DNA of 64,000 nucleotides from NCBI RefSeq assembly GCF_018138145.1, contig NZ_CP073104.1:3844001-3908000 (forward strand). The letters run 5' to 3'. Below the pieces are notes generated by a model. That model saw nothing but the letters and a program-made list of their open reading frames with translations. It had not been told where the DNA came from and made no database searches. The DNA is from Pseudomonas sp. SCA2728.1_7. GTDB taxonomy: Bacteria > Pseudomonadota > Gammaproteobacteria > Pseudomonadales > Pseudomonadaceae. The stretch's first letter is position 1; each line of letters starts with the position of its first letter. Below, in pieces: positions 1 through 9,279 of the stretch. The translations under genes were made by a program, and so were the position numbers.

Positions 1-123
1 TGATTTGGGTTCCAGACGTCCAAGCCTAGACCACGACGGACAAACCCGGTTCCAAGCCGACCAATGACCCTGCCGCCGCGCAAGCGGTAGAATCGCCCAC
101 CCCTGCCAGCGCCCGGAGCGAAG

Positions 124-1011
124 ATGGACATCAAGCAGCTGAAATTCCTCATCGCCCTCGACGAAACCCGCCACTTCGGCCAGGCCGCCGCGCGTTGTCA
201 TATCACCCAGCCTACCCTGTCGATGCGCCTGCGCAGCCTTGAAGAAGAGCTCGACCTGCCACTGGTCAACCGGGGCCAGCGTTTCGAAGGCTTCACCGCG
301 CCGGGCGAGCGGGTGCTGGCGTGGGCACGTTCGGTGATGGCGGCCTATGACGGCTTGCACGCCGAAGCGGCAGCGTGTCGCGGCAACCTGATCGGCACGC
401 TGCGACTCGGCGTGGTGCCACTGTCGAGTTTCGATCCGCTGCCGTTGATGCAACGCCTGCACAGCGCCCACCCGAATCTGCGTTTTGAAATGTCGGCGCT
501 GAGTTCCGAGCAAATTCTTGAGCATTTGGCGAACAACCGCATCGATCTCGGCGTGTCTTATCTTGATCGACTGGATAACGAGCGCTTCGAATCCCTGGCC
601 TTCAGTGAAACGCGCATGGGCCTGCTCTACGATCAGCGCACCTTTACCTTCGGCGATGCTCCGTTGAGTTGGGAGTCACTGATCGAGCTGCCGCTGGGCA
701 TGCTCACCAGCGGCATGCATTTTCGTCAGTCCATCGACCACAACTTCCACAGCCGTGGTCTGACCCCGCAACCCTTGCTGCAAACCGACGCCGTGCATCA
801 ATTGTTACAAGCCGTGCACGGTGGGTTCTGCTGCGCGATCATGCCGCTCGACGGTGGTCTGGAAAAACTCACCGACCACCTGCGCCTGCAACCCATCGAA
901 AACGCTCAAACCCTCGCCCCGCTGGGCCTGATCATGCGTCGCGGAGCGCCACGCTCGGCGCTGGCGGAGGCCTGTTTCGCGCTGTATCGAGAATCACCAA
1001 CAGCCTCTTGA
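124..1011 (+). CDS. LysR-family transcriptional regulator
   Basis: A 295-residue protein with the LysR layout: an N-terminal winged helix-turn-helix (about residues 1-60, with the pattern GQAAARCHITQPTLSMRL) followed by a periplasmic-binding-like effector domain from about residue 90. The start follows a GGAGCGAAG ribosome-binding site 3 bases upstream of ATG. Nothing in the sequence fixes the effector. The gene lies 92 bp upstream of fdhD on the same strand, so control of the formate dehydrogenase-like pair is a reasonable inference, but LysR regulators usually control divergent genes and the divergent neighbour is outside the window. The family call is firm and the target is unknown. Confidence 0.9.
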   Translation: MDIKQLKFLIALDETRHFGQAAARCHITQPTLSMRLRSLEEELDLPLVNRGQRFEGFTAPGERVLAWARSVMAAYDGLHAEAAACRGNLIGTLRLGVVPLSSFDPLPLMQRLHSAHPNLRFEMSALSSEQILEHLANNRIDLGVSYLDRLDNERFESLAFSETRMGLLYDQRTFTFGDAPLSWESLIELPLGMLTSGMHFRQSIDHNFHSRGLTPQPLLQTDAVHQLLQAVHGGFCCAIMPLDGGLEKLTDHLRLQPIENAQTLAPLGLIMRRGAPRSALAEACFALYRESPTAS

Positions 1012-1103
1012 TCGACGGCATCTATCGATAGATCGACACTAGCGATTAGACGCGACAACTTGCCGCGCCTAGTCTTAACGTTGATCAAACCGTCGGTGAT
1101 GCC

Positions 1104-1943
1104 ATGAACGCCAAGCGCCCAGCCTGCGCGGCGCCTGCAATTGAAACGCCCGCGCCTGCCGCCAGCCAGACCTACAGTTACAGCGATTTGCCCCGCGAGG
1201 AATCGGCCAGCACTGCGCTCGCCGAGGAAGTCGCGTTGGCGATCGCCTACAACGGCATCAGTCAGGCGGTGATGCTGGTGACACCGACCGACCTTGAAGA
1301 CTTCATCGTCGGCTTCAGCCTCGGCAGCGGCATCATCGAGGACGCGACCGACATCTATGACTTGCAACTGACCGGCGCTGGATCTGCGCAATACGCGCAA
1401 GTGACCATCGCCAACCGTGCGTTCTGGAACCTCAAGCAACAGCGTCGGCAAATGGCTGGCACCAGCGGTTGCGGGTTGTGCGGTGTGGAAGCGGTGGAGC
1501 AAGCGCTGCCAGATCTCAAAGTCCTGGCCGGCGCAGCGTTACCACCGATCGAATGGCTCGACGGTTTGCGCCAGCGCATCGGTGCGTTCCAACCGCTCGG
1601 TCAACATTGCGGCGCGGTGCACGCGGCAGTGTTCATGAATGCCAGCGGCGAATTGCTGCTCGGCCGCGAAGACATCGGCCGGCACAACGCCCTCGACAAG
1701 CTGATCGGCGGACTGATCCGGCAAAAGATATCCACAGAAGGCGGCCTGGCGATTGTCACCAGCCGTTGCAGCCTCGAATTGATCCAGAAAGTCTTGCGCG
1801 CCGGCATCCAGACTTTAGTCAGCCTGTCCGCGCCCACGGGCCTTGCCGTGCAATGGGCCCGTCGACACAACCTCAATCTCATCCACCTGCCGCAGAAAAG
1901 TGCGCCGCGGGTGTATAGCCCCGCGATGGAGAATCAAGCGTGA
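1104..1943 (+). CDS. fdhD: FdhD, sulfurtransferase for formate dehydrogenase maturation
   Basis: FdhD passes sulfur from the cysteine desulfurase to the molybdenum cofactor of formate dehydrogenases, which is needed for their activity. The 279-residue protein carries the diagnostic CGLCG motif with the two catalytic cysteines at residues 123 and 126. The first ~25 residues are a low-complexity Ala/Pro-rich tail, so an internal start is possible. Its stop overlaps the GTG start of the downstream molybdoenzyme by 4 bp (GTGA), a translationally coupled pair that strongly links this FdhD to that enzyme. Confidence 0.95.
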   Translation: MNAKRPACAAPAIETPAPAASQTYSYSDLPREESASTALAEEVALAIAYNGISQAVMLVTPTDLEDFIVGFSLGSGIIEDATDIYDLQLTGAGSAQYAQVTIANRAFWNLKQQRRQMAGTSGCGLCGVEAVEQALPDLKVLAGAALPPIEWLDGLRQRIGAFQPLGQHCGAVHAAVFMNASGELLLGREDIGRHNALDKLIGGLIRQKISTEGGLAIVTSRCSLELIQKVLRAGIQTLVSLSAPTGLAVQWARRHNLNLIHLPQKSAPRVYSPAMENQA

Positions 1944-4288
1944 GCCAACATCATCAAGCCGACCAGAAACCTGTCCCGCGCTACAAGCCTTACAAAGGTG
2001 CCGCCGGCGGCTGGGGTGCCCTGATCAGTGTGGCTCAGGCATGGTTGACCAGCGATAACGCGCTGAAAAACCTGCGCATGATGCTCAAGACCAACCAGAA
2101 CGGCGGCTTCGACTGTCCGGGTTGCGCGTGGGGCGATTCGCCGGAAAGCGGCATGGTCAAGTTCTGCGAGAACGGCGCAAAAGCGGTGAACTGGGAAGCC
2201 ACCAAGCGCCGCGTAGACGCCAAGTTCTTCGCCAAGCACAGCGTCACTTCGTTGCTGGAGCAGAGCGACTACTGGCTGGAGTATCAGGGTCGCCTGACTG
2301 AGCCGATGGTGTATGACGCCGAAACCGATCGCTACAAACCGATCAGTTGGGACGACGCCTACACGCTGATCGCCAAACACCTGCAAAGCCTGCCGAGCCC
2401 GGATCTGGCCGAGTTCTACACCTCGGGTCGCGCCAGCAACGAGGCGGCGTACCTGTATCAACTGTTCGTGCGCGCTTACGGCACCAACAACTTCCCTGAT
2501 TGCTCGAACATGTGCCACGAGGCCAGCGGTGTGGCGTTGGCGCAAAGCGTTGGCGTCGGTAAAGGCACCGTGACCTTCGACGATTTCGAACACGCCGACG
2601 CGATTTTCGTCTGGGGCCAGAACCCGGGTACCAACCACCCACGCATGCTCGAACCCCTGCGTGAAGCGGTGAAGCGCGGTGCGCAAGTGGTGTGCATCAA
2701 CCCGTTGAAAGAACGCGGTCTGGAACGTTTCCAGCACCCGCAACACCCGATCGAAATGCTCACCAACGGTGACAAGCCGACCAACACCGCCTATTTCCGC
2801 CCGGCCCTCGGTGGCGATATGGCGCTGCTGCGCGGCATGGCCAAGTTCCTCCTGCAGTGGGAGCGCGACGCGCAGAAGGCTGGCGAACCCGCCGTGTTCG
2901 ATCACGACTTCCTCAATGCCCACAGCGCCAACGTGCTGGAGTATCTCGGCGTGGTCGATGACACACCGTGGGAACAGATCGTCGAGCAATCCGGCCTGAC
3001 TCTTGTCGAGATCGAGCAAGCCGCGCGCATGTACGCCAAAGGCAAGAACGTGATCATGTGCTGGGCGATGGGCATCACCCAGCATCGCCACTCGGTGCCG
3101 ACCATTCAGGAAATCGCCAACCTGATGCTGCTGCGCGGCAACATCGGCAAACCGGGCGCAGGCCTGTGCCCGGTGCGCGGCCACAGTAACGTGCAGGGCG
3201 ACCGCACGATGGGCATCAACGAGCGTCCGCCGGTGGCGTTCCTTGATTCGCTGGAACGACGCTTCCAGTTCAAGGTGCCGCGCCACAACGGCCACAACGT
3301 GGTCGAGGCGATCCATGCGATGGCCGAAGGTCGCGCCAAAGTCTTCATCGGTCTGGGCGGCAACTTCGCCCAAGCCACGCCGGACAGTCCGCGCACGTTC
3401 GAAGCGCTGAGCAATTGCGACCTCACCGTGCAGATCAGCACCAAGCTCAACCGCAGCCACCTCGCTCACGGTAAAGACGCGCTGATCCTGCCGTGCCTCG
3501 GTCGTACCGACATCGACATCCAGACCGAAGGCCCGCAAGCGGTCACCGTGGAAGACTCGTTCAGCATGGTGCACGCCTCTAACGGTCAGTTGCAGCCGCT
3601 GTCGAACCAGATGCGCTCCGAGCCGTCGATCATCGCCGGTATCGCTGCCGCCACGCTGGGCAGCAAACCGGTGGACTGGAACTGGCTGGTGGCCGATTAC
3701 GGGCGCATCCGCGAACTGATCGCCGACACCATTCCCAACTTCAAAGAATTCAACGAGAAGATCAAAAACCCGGGCGGTTTCTACCTCGGCAACAGCGCCG
3801 GCGCACGCAAGTGGAACACGCCATCGGGCCGGGCCAATTTCCGCGCCAATATGCTGCCGAAAGATCTTGTGCACGAGCGCACCCGCGCGACCGGACAACT
3901 GCCGGACCTGATCCTGCAATCGATGCGCTCCCACGATCAGTACAACACGACGATTTATGGTCTCGACGACCGTTATCGCGGGGTCAAGGGCCAGCGTGAT
4001 GTGCTGTTCGCCAATGAGGCGGACATCATTCGTCTGGGCTTCCGTCCGGGGCAGAAGGCTGACATTGTTTCGCTGTGGGATGATGGCCGCGAGCGTCGGG
4101 TAAAGGGCTTCACGCTGCTGGCATTTGATATTCCGGCGGGACAAGCGGCAGCTTATTACCCGGAAGTGAATCCGCTGGTGCCGCTGGAAAGCACCGGGGA
4201 TGGCAGCCATACACCGACGTCGAAGTTCATTGCGATTCGGTTGGAAGCGGCGAGTGAGACCGGGTTGATCATGGCCAAATCCGCGTAA
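1940..4288 (+). CDS. FdhF/YdeP-family molybdopterin oxidoreductase
   Basis: A 782-residue molybdopterin-guanine-dinucleotide oxidoreductase of the YdeP/FdhF type. The N-terminus has CPGCAWGD (Cys59, Cys62), the family's iron-sulfur segment, and Cys192 in NMCHEASG sits where FdhF enzymes carry the molybdenum-ligating Cys or selenocysteine. Later blocks such as GNIGKPGAGLCPVRGHSNVQ and the C-terminal dinucleotide-binding domain are typical of DMSO-reductase-family enzymes. The start is GTG inside the fdhD stop. No electron-transfer subunit or twin-arginine signal is visible, so it is probably a soluble cytoplasmic enzyme. YdeP proteins are linked to acid resistance in enterics, and formate as the substrate is not proven here. 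Confidence 0.88.
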   Translation: MSQHHQADQKPVPRYKPYKGAAGGWGALISVAQAWLTSDNALKNLRMMLKTNQNGGFDCPGCAWGDSPESGMVKFCENGAKAVNWEATKRRVDAKFFAKHSVTSLLEQSDYWLEYQGRLTEPMVYDAETDRYKPISWDDAYTLIAKHLQSLPSPDLAEFYTSGRASNEAAYLYQLFVRAYGTNNFPDCSNMCHEASGVALAQSVGVGKGTVTFDDFEHADAIFVWGQNPGTNHPRMLEPLREAVKRGAQVVCINPLKERGLERFQHPQHPIEMLTNGDKPTNTAYFRPALGGDMALLRGMAKFLLQWERDAQKAGEPAVFDHDFLNAHSANVLEYLGVVDDTPWEQIVEQSGLTLVEIEQAARMYAKGKNVIMCWAMGITQHRHSVPTIQEIANLMLLRGNIGKPGAGLCPVRGHSNVQGDRTMGINERPPVAFLDSLERRFQFKVPRHNGHNVVEAIHAMAEGRAKVFIGLGGNFAQATPDSPRTFEALSNCDLTVQISTKLNRSHLAHGKDALILPCLGRTDIDIQTEGPQAVTVEDSFSMVHASNGQLQPLSNQMRSEPSIIAGIAAATLGSKPVDWNWLVADYGRIRELIADTIPNFKEFNEKIKNPGGFYLGNSAGARKWNTPSGRANFRANMLPKDLVHERTRATGQLPDLILQSMRSHDQYNTTIYGLDDRYRGVKGQRDVLFANEADIIRLGFRPGQKADIVSLWDDGRERRVKGFTLLAFDIPAGQAAAYYPEVNPLVPLESTGDGSHTPTSKFIAIRLEAASETGLIMAKSA

Positions 4289-4310
4289 CGCGATGTCAGA
4301 ACCGGCCACT

Positions 4311-4374
4311 TCGCGAGCAAGCTCGCTCCCACATTGGAATGCATTTCAAATGTGGGAGCGAGCCTGCTCGCGAA
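4311..4374. repeat. REP pair (REPIN), tail to tail
   Basis: Two inverted REP units, TCGCGAGCAAGCTCGCTCCC and TGTGGGAGCGAGCCTGCTCG, separated by about 17 bp. This is the common Pseudomonas REPIN architecture mobilised in trans by RAYT transposases (known for the family). It lies just after the molybdoenzyme gene in the 327-bp gap before the glycine-zipper gene. Confidence 0.9.
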
Positions 4375-4426
4375 GGCGTTGGTTCAGACAATACCTTTCT
4401 AAGCTCAAACGCTTTCAACCGCCCAC

Positions 4427-4456
4427 AAAAAAGGCCGCTTTTTCACAAAAGCGGCC
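4427..4456 (-). terminator. Intrinsic terminator-like hairpin, minus orientation
   Basis: A perfect 10-bp stem, GGCCGCTTTT with AAAAGCGGCC, with a 4-base loop. The only flanking run is AAAAAA on the left, which reads as a U tract only for leftward transcription. Both neighbouring genes are rightward, so the hairpin is oriented to stop antisense transcripts entering the molybdoenzyme gene. It could also act weakly in the rightward direction. Confidence 0.6.
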
Positions 4457-4615
4457 TGTCCGAAGTAGCTAAAGACCGGCAAAAAACAGTTAAGTTCCGG
4501 TGAAAAAACAGCAACTTGCAAAGTTGTATACAAGTCGTGTTATTCGTCGGATTTCGATTGTCACGCTTGTCACACAGCCTCAGGATCGGCGCCGTCATCC
4601 CTTTGAGGCTCATCT

Positions 4616-5098
4616 ATGAAGTTCTCCTCGATTCTCTTGTTGTCCCTTGGCCTGGTCAGTGGTTTGGCGTCTGCAGGCGGCACCACCGAAGCAGGTGTGG
4701 GCGGCGCATTGGGCGGGGTTCTTGGCTCGGTCGTCGGTCAGTCCTTAGGCGGCAATACAGGTTCCACCATTGGCGCAGCCTTGGGCGGCGCGGGTGGTAG
4801 TGCGGTCGGCGCCGACAAGCGCAGCCGTGGCGAAGCCGCCATCGGTGGTGCGCTGGGCGCAGCCGGCGGTAACGTAGTCGGCCGCAGCATGGGCGGCACC
4901 ACCGGCAGCCTGATCGGCTCCGCAGCAGGTGGCGGCGCCGGTGGCGCGCTGGGCAACTATATGGGTAACAAAAGCGATGACGACGATCGTCATTACGACC
5001 GCGGTCGTGACCGTGACCGTGGTTATTACCGCGACCGTCACCCGGGCCGCGGCCACGCTTATGGCCACCGCAAACATCACAAGCACTATCGCGACTGA
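4616..5098 (+). CDS. Exported glycine-zipper protein
   Basis: A 160-residue protein beginning with a signal peptide (hydrophobic stretch ending at about LASAGG, residue 20). The middle (residues 25-120) is a long run of glycine-zipper repeats such as GGALGGVLGSVVGQSLGG, which form membrane-packing helices in outer-membrane lipoproteins and channel-like proteins. There is no lipobox cysteine. The C-terminal ~40 residues are highly charged, rich in Asp, Arg, His and Tyr (DDDDRHYDRGRDRDR). A strong intrinsic terminator follows. An envelope structural or stress role is likely; the exact function is unknown. Confidence 0.8.
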   Translation: MKFSSILLLSLGLVSGLASAGGTTEAGVGGALGGVLGSVVGQSLGGNTGSTIGAALGGAGGSAVGADKRSRGEAAIGGALGAAGGNVVGRSMGGTTGSLIGSAAGGGAGGALGNYMGNKSDDDDRHYDRGRDRDRGYYRDRHPGRGHAYGHRKHHKHYRD

Positions 5099-5128
5099 GG
5101 TCTCAAACACCTCGCTGGCCGGTAAAGC

Positions 5129-5160
5129 AAAATCGCAGCCCAAGGGCTGCGATTTTTTTT
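5129..5160 (+). terminator. Intrinsic terminator after the glycine-zipper gene
   Basis: A 10-bp perfect stem, ATCGCAGCCC with GGGCTGCGAT, a 2-base spacer at the apex and a run of eight T residues. An A run precedes the stem, so it can also end the leftward thioesterase transcript that finishes at 5166. Confidence 0.92.
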
Positions 5161-5165
5161 GCCGT

Positions 5166-5591
5166 TTACACCACCAGGTATTCCAGTGCCTGGCGCAGTT
5201 CGGCAGGAATCGGCACCGGCTGATTACTCGCCCGATCGACGAATACGTGAACGAAGCGCCCGGCCGCACACGCCTCGCTTTCACCGACCTTGAACACCGC
5301 CAATTCGTACTGCACCGAACTGTTGCCCAGCTTGCCGACCCGCAGACCGATCTCGATCAGATCCGGAAAGGCGATCGAGGCAAAGTAATCACACGCCGAA
5401 CTGACCACAAACCCCACCACCTCACCGTCATGGATATCCAGACCACCGACCTGAATCAGGTAGGTGTTCACCGCCGTGTCGAAGAAGCTGTAGTAGGTGA
5501 CATTGTTGACGTGACCGTAGGCGTCGTTGTCGTGCCAGCGCGTGGTGATGGGCTGGAAGTGGGGGTAGTCGGTGCGCTGAGGGGTGGACAT
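5166..5591 (-). CDS. Acyl-CoA thioesterase, 4HBT hot-dog family
   Basis: A 141-residue single hot-dog domain protein. The segment [21 protein letters not shown] near residues 18-38 is the hallmark of the 4-hydroxybenzoyl-CoA thioesterase/YbgC family, including the catalytic Asp and HVNN region. It hydrolyses an acyl-CoA thioester; the chain type is not readable. It lies downstream of the 3-hydroxyacyl-CoA dehydrogenase gene on the same strand, separated by a MITE-like repeat, and the pair suggests acyl-CoA or carnitine-type catabolism. The chosen ATG is the first residue of the conserved N-terminus. Confidence 0.87.
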   Translation of the reverse strand: MSTPQRTDYPHFQPITTRWHDNDAYGHVNNVTYYSFFDTAVNTYLIQVGGLDIHDGEVVGFVVSSACDYFASIAFPDLIEIGLRVGKLGNSSVQYELAVFKVGESEACAAGRFVHVFVDRASNQPVPIPAELRQALEYLVV

Positions 5592-5634
5592 GGTTGGGCT
5601 GATTCTCTTGTGTTTTCAGTGAGGCCGCTTGCCG

Positions 5635-5790
5635 TCACCCTAGCCCTCTCCCAAAGGTAGAGGGGACTGACCGAGGTGTTCTCTCGAAATACACCGACCT
5701 GATCCTTCGAGTCGAACTCAGATGCTGAAACCCACGCAGATCGGCTCCCTTCCCCCTCTCCCCCTGGGGGAGAGGGCTGGGGTGAGGGGG
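5635..5790. repeat. MITE-like element 1 (class B core)
   Basis: An imperfect palindromic element with ends CACCCTAGCCCTCTCCC and GGGAGAGGGCTGGGGTGAG. Its core contains GAGTCGAACTCAGATGCTGA and CAGATCGGCTCCC, the class B core shared with the element at 27437. It lies between the dehydrogenase and thioesterase genes, in the middle of a leftward pair. Confidence 0.8.
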
Positions 5791-5809
5791 AACGATTTTG
5801 GCCGCGACA

Positions 5810-7036
5810 TTACACTTGAGCAAACCCCTTATCCTGCGCCACCAACTCACCAATCAACCGCGCCGGTTTCCACTGATCACCCTGCCGCGTTTCCAGCGCC
5901 AGCAAGCGCTGATGAATATCCGCCAGCCCTTGCTGATCCGCCCAGGCCATCGGCCCGCCCTTGTCCGCCGGGAAGCCGTAGCCGTTCAGATACACCAGAT
6001 CAATGTCATGCGCAGACTCGGCAATGCCTTCCTGCAAAATCTTCGCGCCTTCATTGACCAACGCCAGCAAACTGCGCTCCAGAATCTCCTCCGGACCGAT
6101 CTCGCGGCGCTGGAAGCCCAGCCCTTCGCTGACCTGCAGGACCAGCGCATCAACCTCAGGATCGTGCTCAGCCTGACGACTGCCCGGCTCGTAATGGTAA
6201 TAGCCATTGCCGGACTTCTGCCCGAACCGGCCCAGCTCGCACAAGCGGTTGTCCACCTGCACCTCTGGCGCATCCTGACCCTTGCCGGCCAATTCGCGCG
6301 CACGCCATTCCAGATCGATGCCGACCACGTCATACATGCGAAACGGCCCCATGGCAAAACCGAAACCTTGCAGCGCCGCATCGACCTGCTGTGGATAAGC
6401 GCCTTCCAGCAACATCTTGCGCGCCTCCAGCACATACGGATGCAGCATGCGGTTGCCGATAAAACCGTGACAGTTGCCCGACACCACACTGACCTTGCCC
6501 ATGCGCTTGCCCAGAGCCAGCGCCGCTTCCAGCACCGCCGCCGAAGTCTGCGCACCGCGCACGATTTCCAGCAGTTTCATGATGTGCGCCGGGCTGAAGA
6601 AATGCAGCCCCAACACTTGCTCCGGACGCCTTGTCGCGGCAGCAATCGCATCGATGTCCAGCGCCGAGGTATTACTCGCCAACAATGCCTCAGGCTTGAG
6701 CAAGCCATCGAGTTCACGAAAGATCTTCTGCTTCAGCTCAAGATTTTCGTACACCGCCTCGATCACCAGATCGACATTGCGAATCGCCGCGTAATCCGCC
6801 GCCGCACTGACCCGTGCGATACGCGCATCCGCCTCGGCCTGATCAATCCGGCCTTGGCGCACGTTATGTGCATAAGTCTCGGCCACGCTGGCGAGTGCCT
6901 GTTCAAGCATCTGTGGATTGTTATCCACCCACTGCACGCTCACCCCGGCATTGGCCAGGCACATGACAATGCCCCGACCCATGGTGCCCGCGCCGATCAC
7001 CGCAGCCTGCTGAATATCGAAGGATGTCTGGCTCAT
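5810..7036 (-). CDS. 3-hydroxyacyl-CoA dehydrogenase
   Basis: A 408-residue NAD-dependent 3-hydroxyacyl-CoA dehydrogenase. The N-terminal Rossmann motif GAGTMGRGIV (about residues 14-23) binds NAD; the LGLHFFSPAHIMKLLEIV block and the later GNRMLHPYVLEA segment carry the conserved His-Glu chemistry, followed by the C-terminal helical domains. It lacks the enoyl-CoA hydratase half of FadB-type fusions, so it is a stand-alone dehydrogenase, somewhat longer than the ~280-residue minimal type because it has two C-terminal dimerisation domains. The start is the ATG at 7036 preceded by AAGAGA; an upstream TTG at 7060 is less likely. Confidence 0.9.
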   Translation of the reverse strand: MSQTSFDIQQAAVIGAGTMGRGIVMCLANAGVSVQWVDNNPQMLEQALASVAETYAHNVRQGRIDQAEADARIARVSAAADYAAIRNVDLVIEAVYENLELKQKIFRELDGLLKPEALLASNTSALDIDAIAAATRRPEQVLGLHFFSPAHIMKLLEIVRGAQTSAAVLEAALALGKRMGKVSVVSGNCHGFIGNRMLHPYVLEARKMLLEGAYPQQVDAALQGFGFAMGPFRMYDVVGIDLEWRARELAGKGQDAPEVQVDNRLCELGRFGQKSGNGYYHYEPGSRQAEHDPEVDALVLQVSEGLGFQRREIGPEEILERSLLALVNEGAKILQEGIAESAHDIDLVYLNGYGFPADKGGPMAWADQQGLADIHQRLLALETRQGDQWKPARLIGELVAQDKGFAQV

Positions 7037-7164
7037 GTTGTTCTCTTGTTGGCGATCCAAAGACAGACCTCAACCATAGTCAGCCAACGACGGTTTTTGA
7101 AGTTTATTACCGTGATGATCGACATTCAGCGGATGGATAAAGCCCCGCTTTTGTGGGCTCTTGC

Positions 7165-9099
7165 TCAACCGAGCAAATGATCATCAGCCCATCTGCGGAC
7201 TTCGGCGTAGGGATATTCCTCCAACGCAGCAAACCCGGGAATAGCGCGCGCCTTGAGCTTGGTGAACAACGGCACGCTGATCCCGCACAGGAACCGCGTC
7301 ACCCGCTCCGCCGACGGAATCACCCCGGTGTGCTGCTCATGCCTGTGGATAAAATCACCACACAGCGTCGCGAAGTTTTTATCCACAAGCGCTGGCAACT
7401 CCGGTGGTGCCGGCAACCGTGCAACCTGGCCATGACACACCGAGCAATGCCCACACCGCTCAGGCGCATTGCGATCCCCGAAATACTCGGCCAGGCGATA
7501 ACCCAGACAACGCTCGGTGGCAAAAACCTCAAGCATCGCGTGGATGCGCGCCACTTCGGCCTGCTCATGCCGGGTGAAATAGTCATGCAGCTCAGCGCTC
7601 AGGGCATCACTGTCAAAGTCACTATTCAGCAGGCTGTAGACCTCGGTCATCTGCTTGCTTTCCAGCTCGACCCAGCCCTTTTCCTGAAAGTAATCCAGCG
7701 CCTTCACCACTCGATTGCGTTCGGCGGAATATTGCGAATACATCGCCTCGAAATTCACCGTGGCCCAGGTGCGCGCACGAGGCGAGGTCTGAATGATCGC
7801 GCCGACAAAATCCCTGCGCTCACCGTCGAAGCGCTCGAGCAGCGCTTCGGGTTCCAGCAGGTATTTGAAACGGTATTCGGCGTAATAGGCGTAGCGCGGC
7901 GCGATCAAGCCGCGCAGTTCCAGTTGTACCAGCAAGGTCTTCAGCGGCAATGCGCGAATATTGCTCTGATCCGCCAGCGGCCCGAGCAGAAACTCCCACT
8001 GCCCTTCCGGCACCGAGGCCTTCAGTTCGTCGAGTACATAGCGAATGCCATCACGCTCCGGCGTATCACCGTATACAAAGTTTTCCAGCACATTGAGGCT
8101 GTCGCGATTGGCCAATACCAGGCAGTCCGACGGCTGCCCGTCACGGCCGGCGCGGCCGATTTCCTGACTGTAGTTTTCGATGGATTTGGGCAGGTCGAAG
8201 TGCACGACATTGCGGATGTCACTCTTGTCGATGCCCATGCCGAACGCGATGGTCGCGACGATGCAATTGGATTGCCCGGCCATGAAGCGTTTCTGGATCG
8301 CTTCGCGTTTGTCGTGGGCTAAACCCGCGTGATACGCCTCTGCCTGAATGCCGTTGCGCTCAAGGTGTTCAGCGATGTGCTCAGCGGTCTTTTGCAAGGT
8401 CACGTAGACGATGCTCGGTTGCCCCGGCCGCTCGGCCATCCACTCCACCAGACGCCGGCGCTTGTCCTGGCCGCGCACCGGTTCGACTAACAGATTGAGG
8501 TTAGGCCGGTAGAAACCGGTAGTCACCACATCGTCGGCAGCAATAGAAAATTTGGCCTGCATGTCAGCGATGACCTTCGGTGTTGCCGTAGCGGTCAGCA
8601 GCAAGGTTTGCGGGATGTTGAACTGGCGCTGATAGTCCGGCAACTTCAGGTAGTCGGGGCGGAAGTTGTGGCCCCATTCCGAGATGCAATGCGCCTCGTC
8701 CACCACCAGCAGCGAGATCGGCACCTGCTGCAGAAAGTTGCGGAAACGCTCGTTCTTCAAGCGCTCCACCGAGATCATCAAAATCTTCAATTCACCCGAA
8801 CGGGCGCGGGCCATCACGTCATTGGCATCATCGCGACTCTGCGCCGAATCGATACTGCCTGCGGATATGCCATGACGCTGCAAGAAGGCCAGTTGATCCT
8901 GCATCAACGCCAGTAACGGTGAGACCACCAACGTCAGGTGCGGCAGCAGCAGCGCCGGCAATTGATAGCAAATCGACTTGCCGGAACCGGTAGGAAAAAT
9001 CGCCGCCGCCGAACGCCCGGACAGCACCGCACTGATCGCGGCTTCTTGCCCGGGTCGAAACTGTGGAAAACCAAAAACCTGTTCCAGGGTGTTGTGCAT
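7165..9099 (-). CDS. RecQ-family ATP-dependent DNA helicase, short form
   Basis: A 644-residue superfamily 2 helicase. It has the RecQ aromatic/Q region FGFPQFRPGQ (residues 9-18), Walker A GSGKS (38-42), the DEAH box (134-137) followed by the RecQ-specific CISEWGHNFRPDY, and a helicase C domain with GRAGRDGQ. A cysteine cluster (CLGYRLAEYFGD then CGHCSVC) forms the RecQ zinc site. The C-terminus is short and has no recognisable HRDC domain. It differs in several motifs from canonical RecQ and is probably a second RecQ-like enzyme in the genome. It would unwind recombination or replication intermediates. Confidence 0.9.
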   Translation of the reverse strand: MHNTLEQVFGFPQFRPGQEAAISAVLSGRSAAAIFPTGSGKSICYQLPALLLPHLTLVVSPLLALMQDQLAFLQRHGISAGSIDSAQSRDDANDVMARARSGELKILMISVERLKNERFRNFLQQVPISLLVVDEAHCISEWGHNFRPDYLKLPDYQRQFNIPQTLLLTATATPKVIADMQAKFSIAADDVVTTGFYRPNLNLLVEPVRGQDKRRRLVEWMAERPGQPSIVYVTLQKTAEHIAEHLERNGIQAEAYHAGLAHDKREAIQKRFMAGQSNCIVATIAFGMGIDKSDIRNVVHFDLPKSIENYSQEIGRAGRDGQPSDCLVLANRDSLNVLENFVYGDTPERDGIRYVLDELKASVPEGQWEFLLGPLADQSNIRALPLKTLLVQLELRGLIAPRYAYYAEYRFKYLLEPEALLERFDGERRDFVGAIIQTSPRARTWATVNFEAMYSQYSAERNRVVKALDYFQEKGWVELESKQMTEVYSLLNSDFDSDALSAELHDYFTRHEQAEVARIHAMLEVFATERCLGYRLAEYFGDRNAPERCGHCSVCHGQVARLPAPPELPALVDKNFATLCGDFIHRHEQHTGVIPSAERVTRFLCGISVPLFTKLKARAIPGFAALEEYPYAEVRRWADDHLLG

Positions 9100-9222
9100 T
9101 CGCTGTCACTCCATTGACTGCTGCCATGCCAACAGCCTAGCGGGCGATCGCAGCGAGTCGAGAAAAGGTCGGGGCCAAATCGATTCGGAATGATACAGCG
9201 ATTACTTGAACACCACGGTCCC

Positions 9223-9246
9223 TGTGGGAGCGAGCCTGCTCGCGAA
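9223..9246 (+). repeat. Single REP unit
   Basis: One copy of the TGTGGGAGCGAGCCTGCTCG-type REP sequence between the helicase gene and the next leftward gene. No inverted partner is present within 100 bp, so it is a solo REP rather than a REPIN. Confidence 0.85.
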
Positions 9247-9279
9247 GAGGCCACTCAGAACAATACAAAATCCTGAAGT

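Noticed and set aside
1934..4309. 791-codon minus-strand open frame opposite the molybdoenzyme gene
   Set aside because: The product is His/Val/Arg-rich without any family feature, as expected for the antisense of a GC-rich gene. The plus strand has clear motifs and coupling to fdhD.
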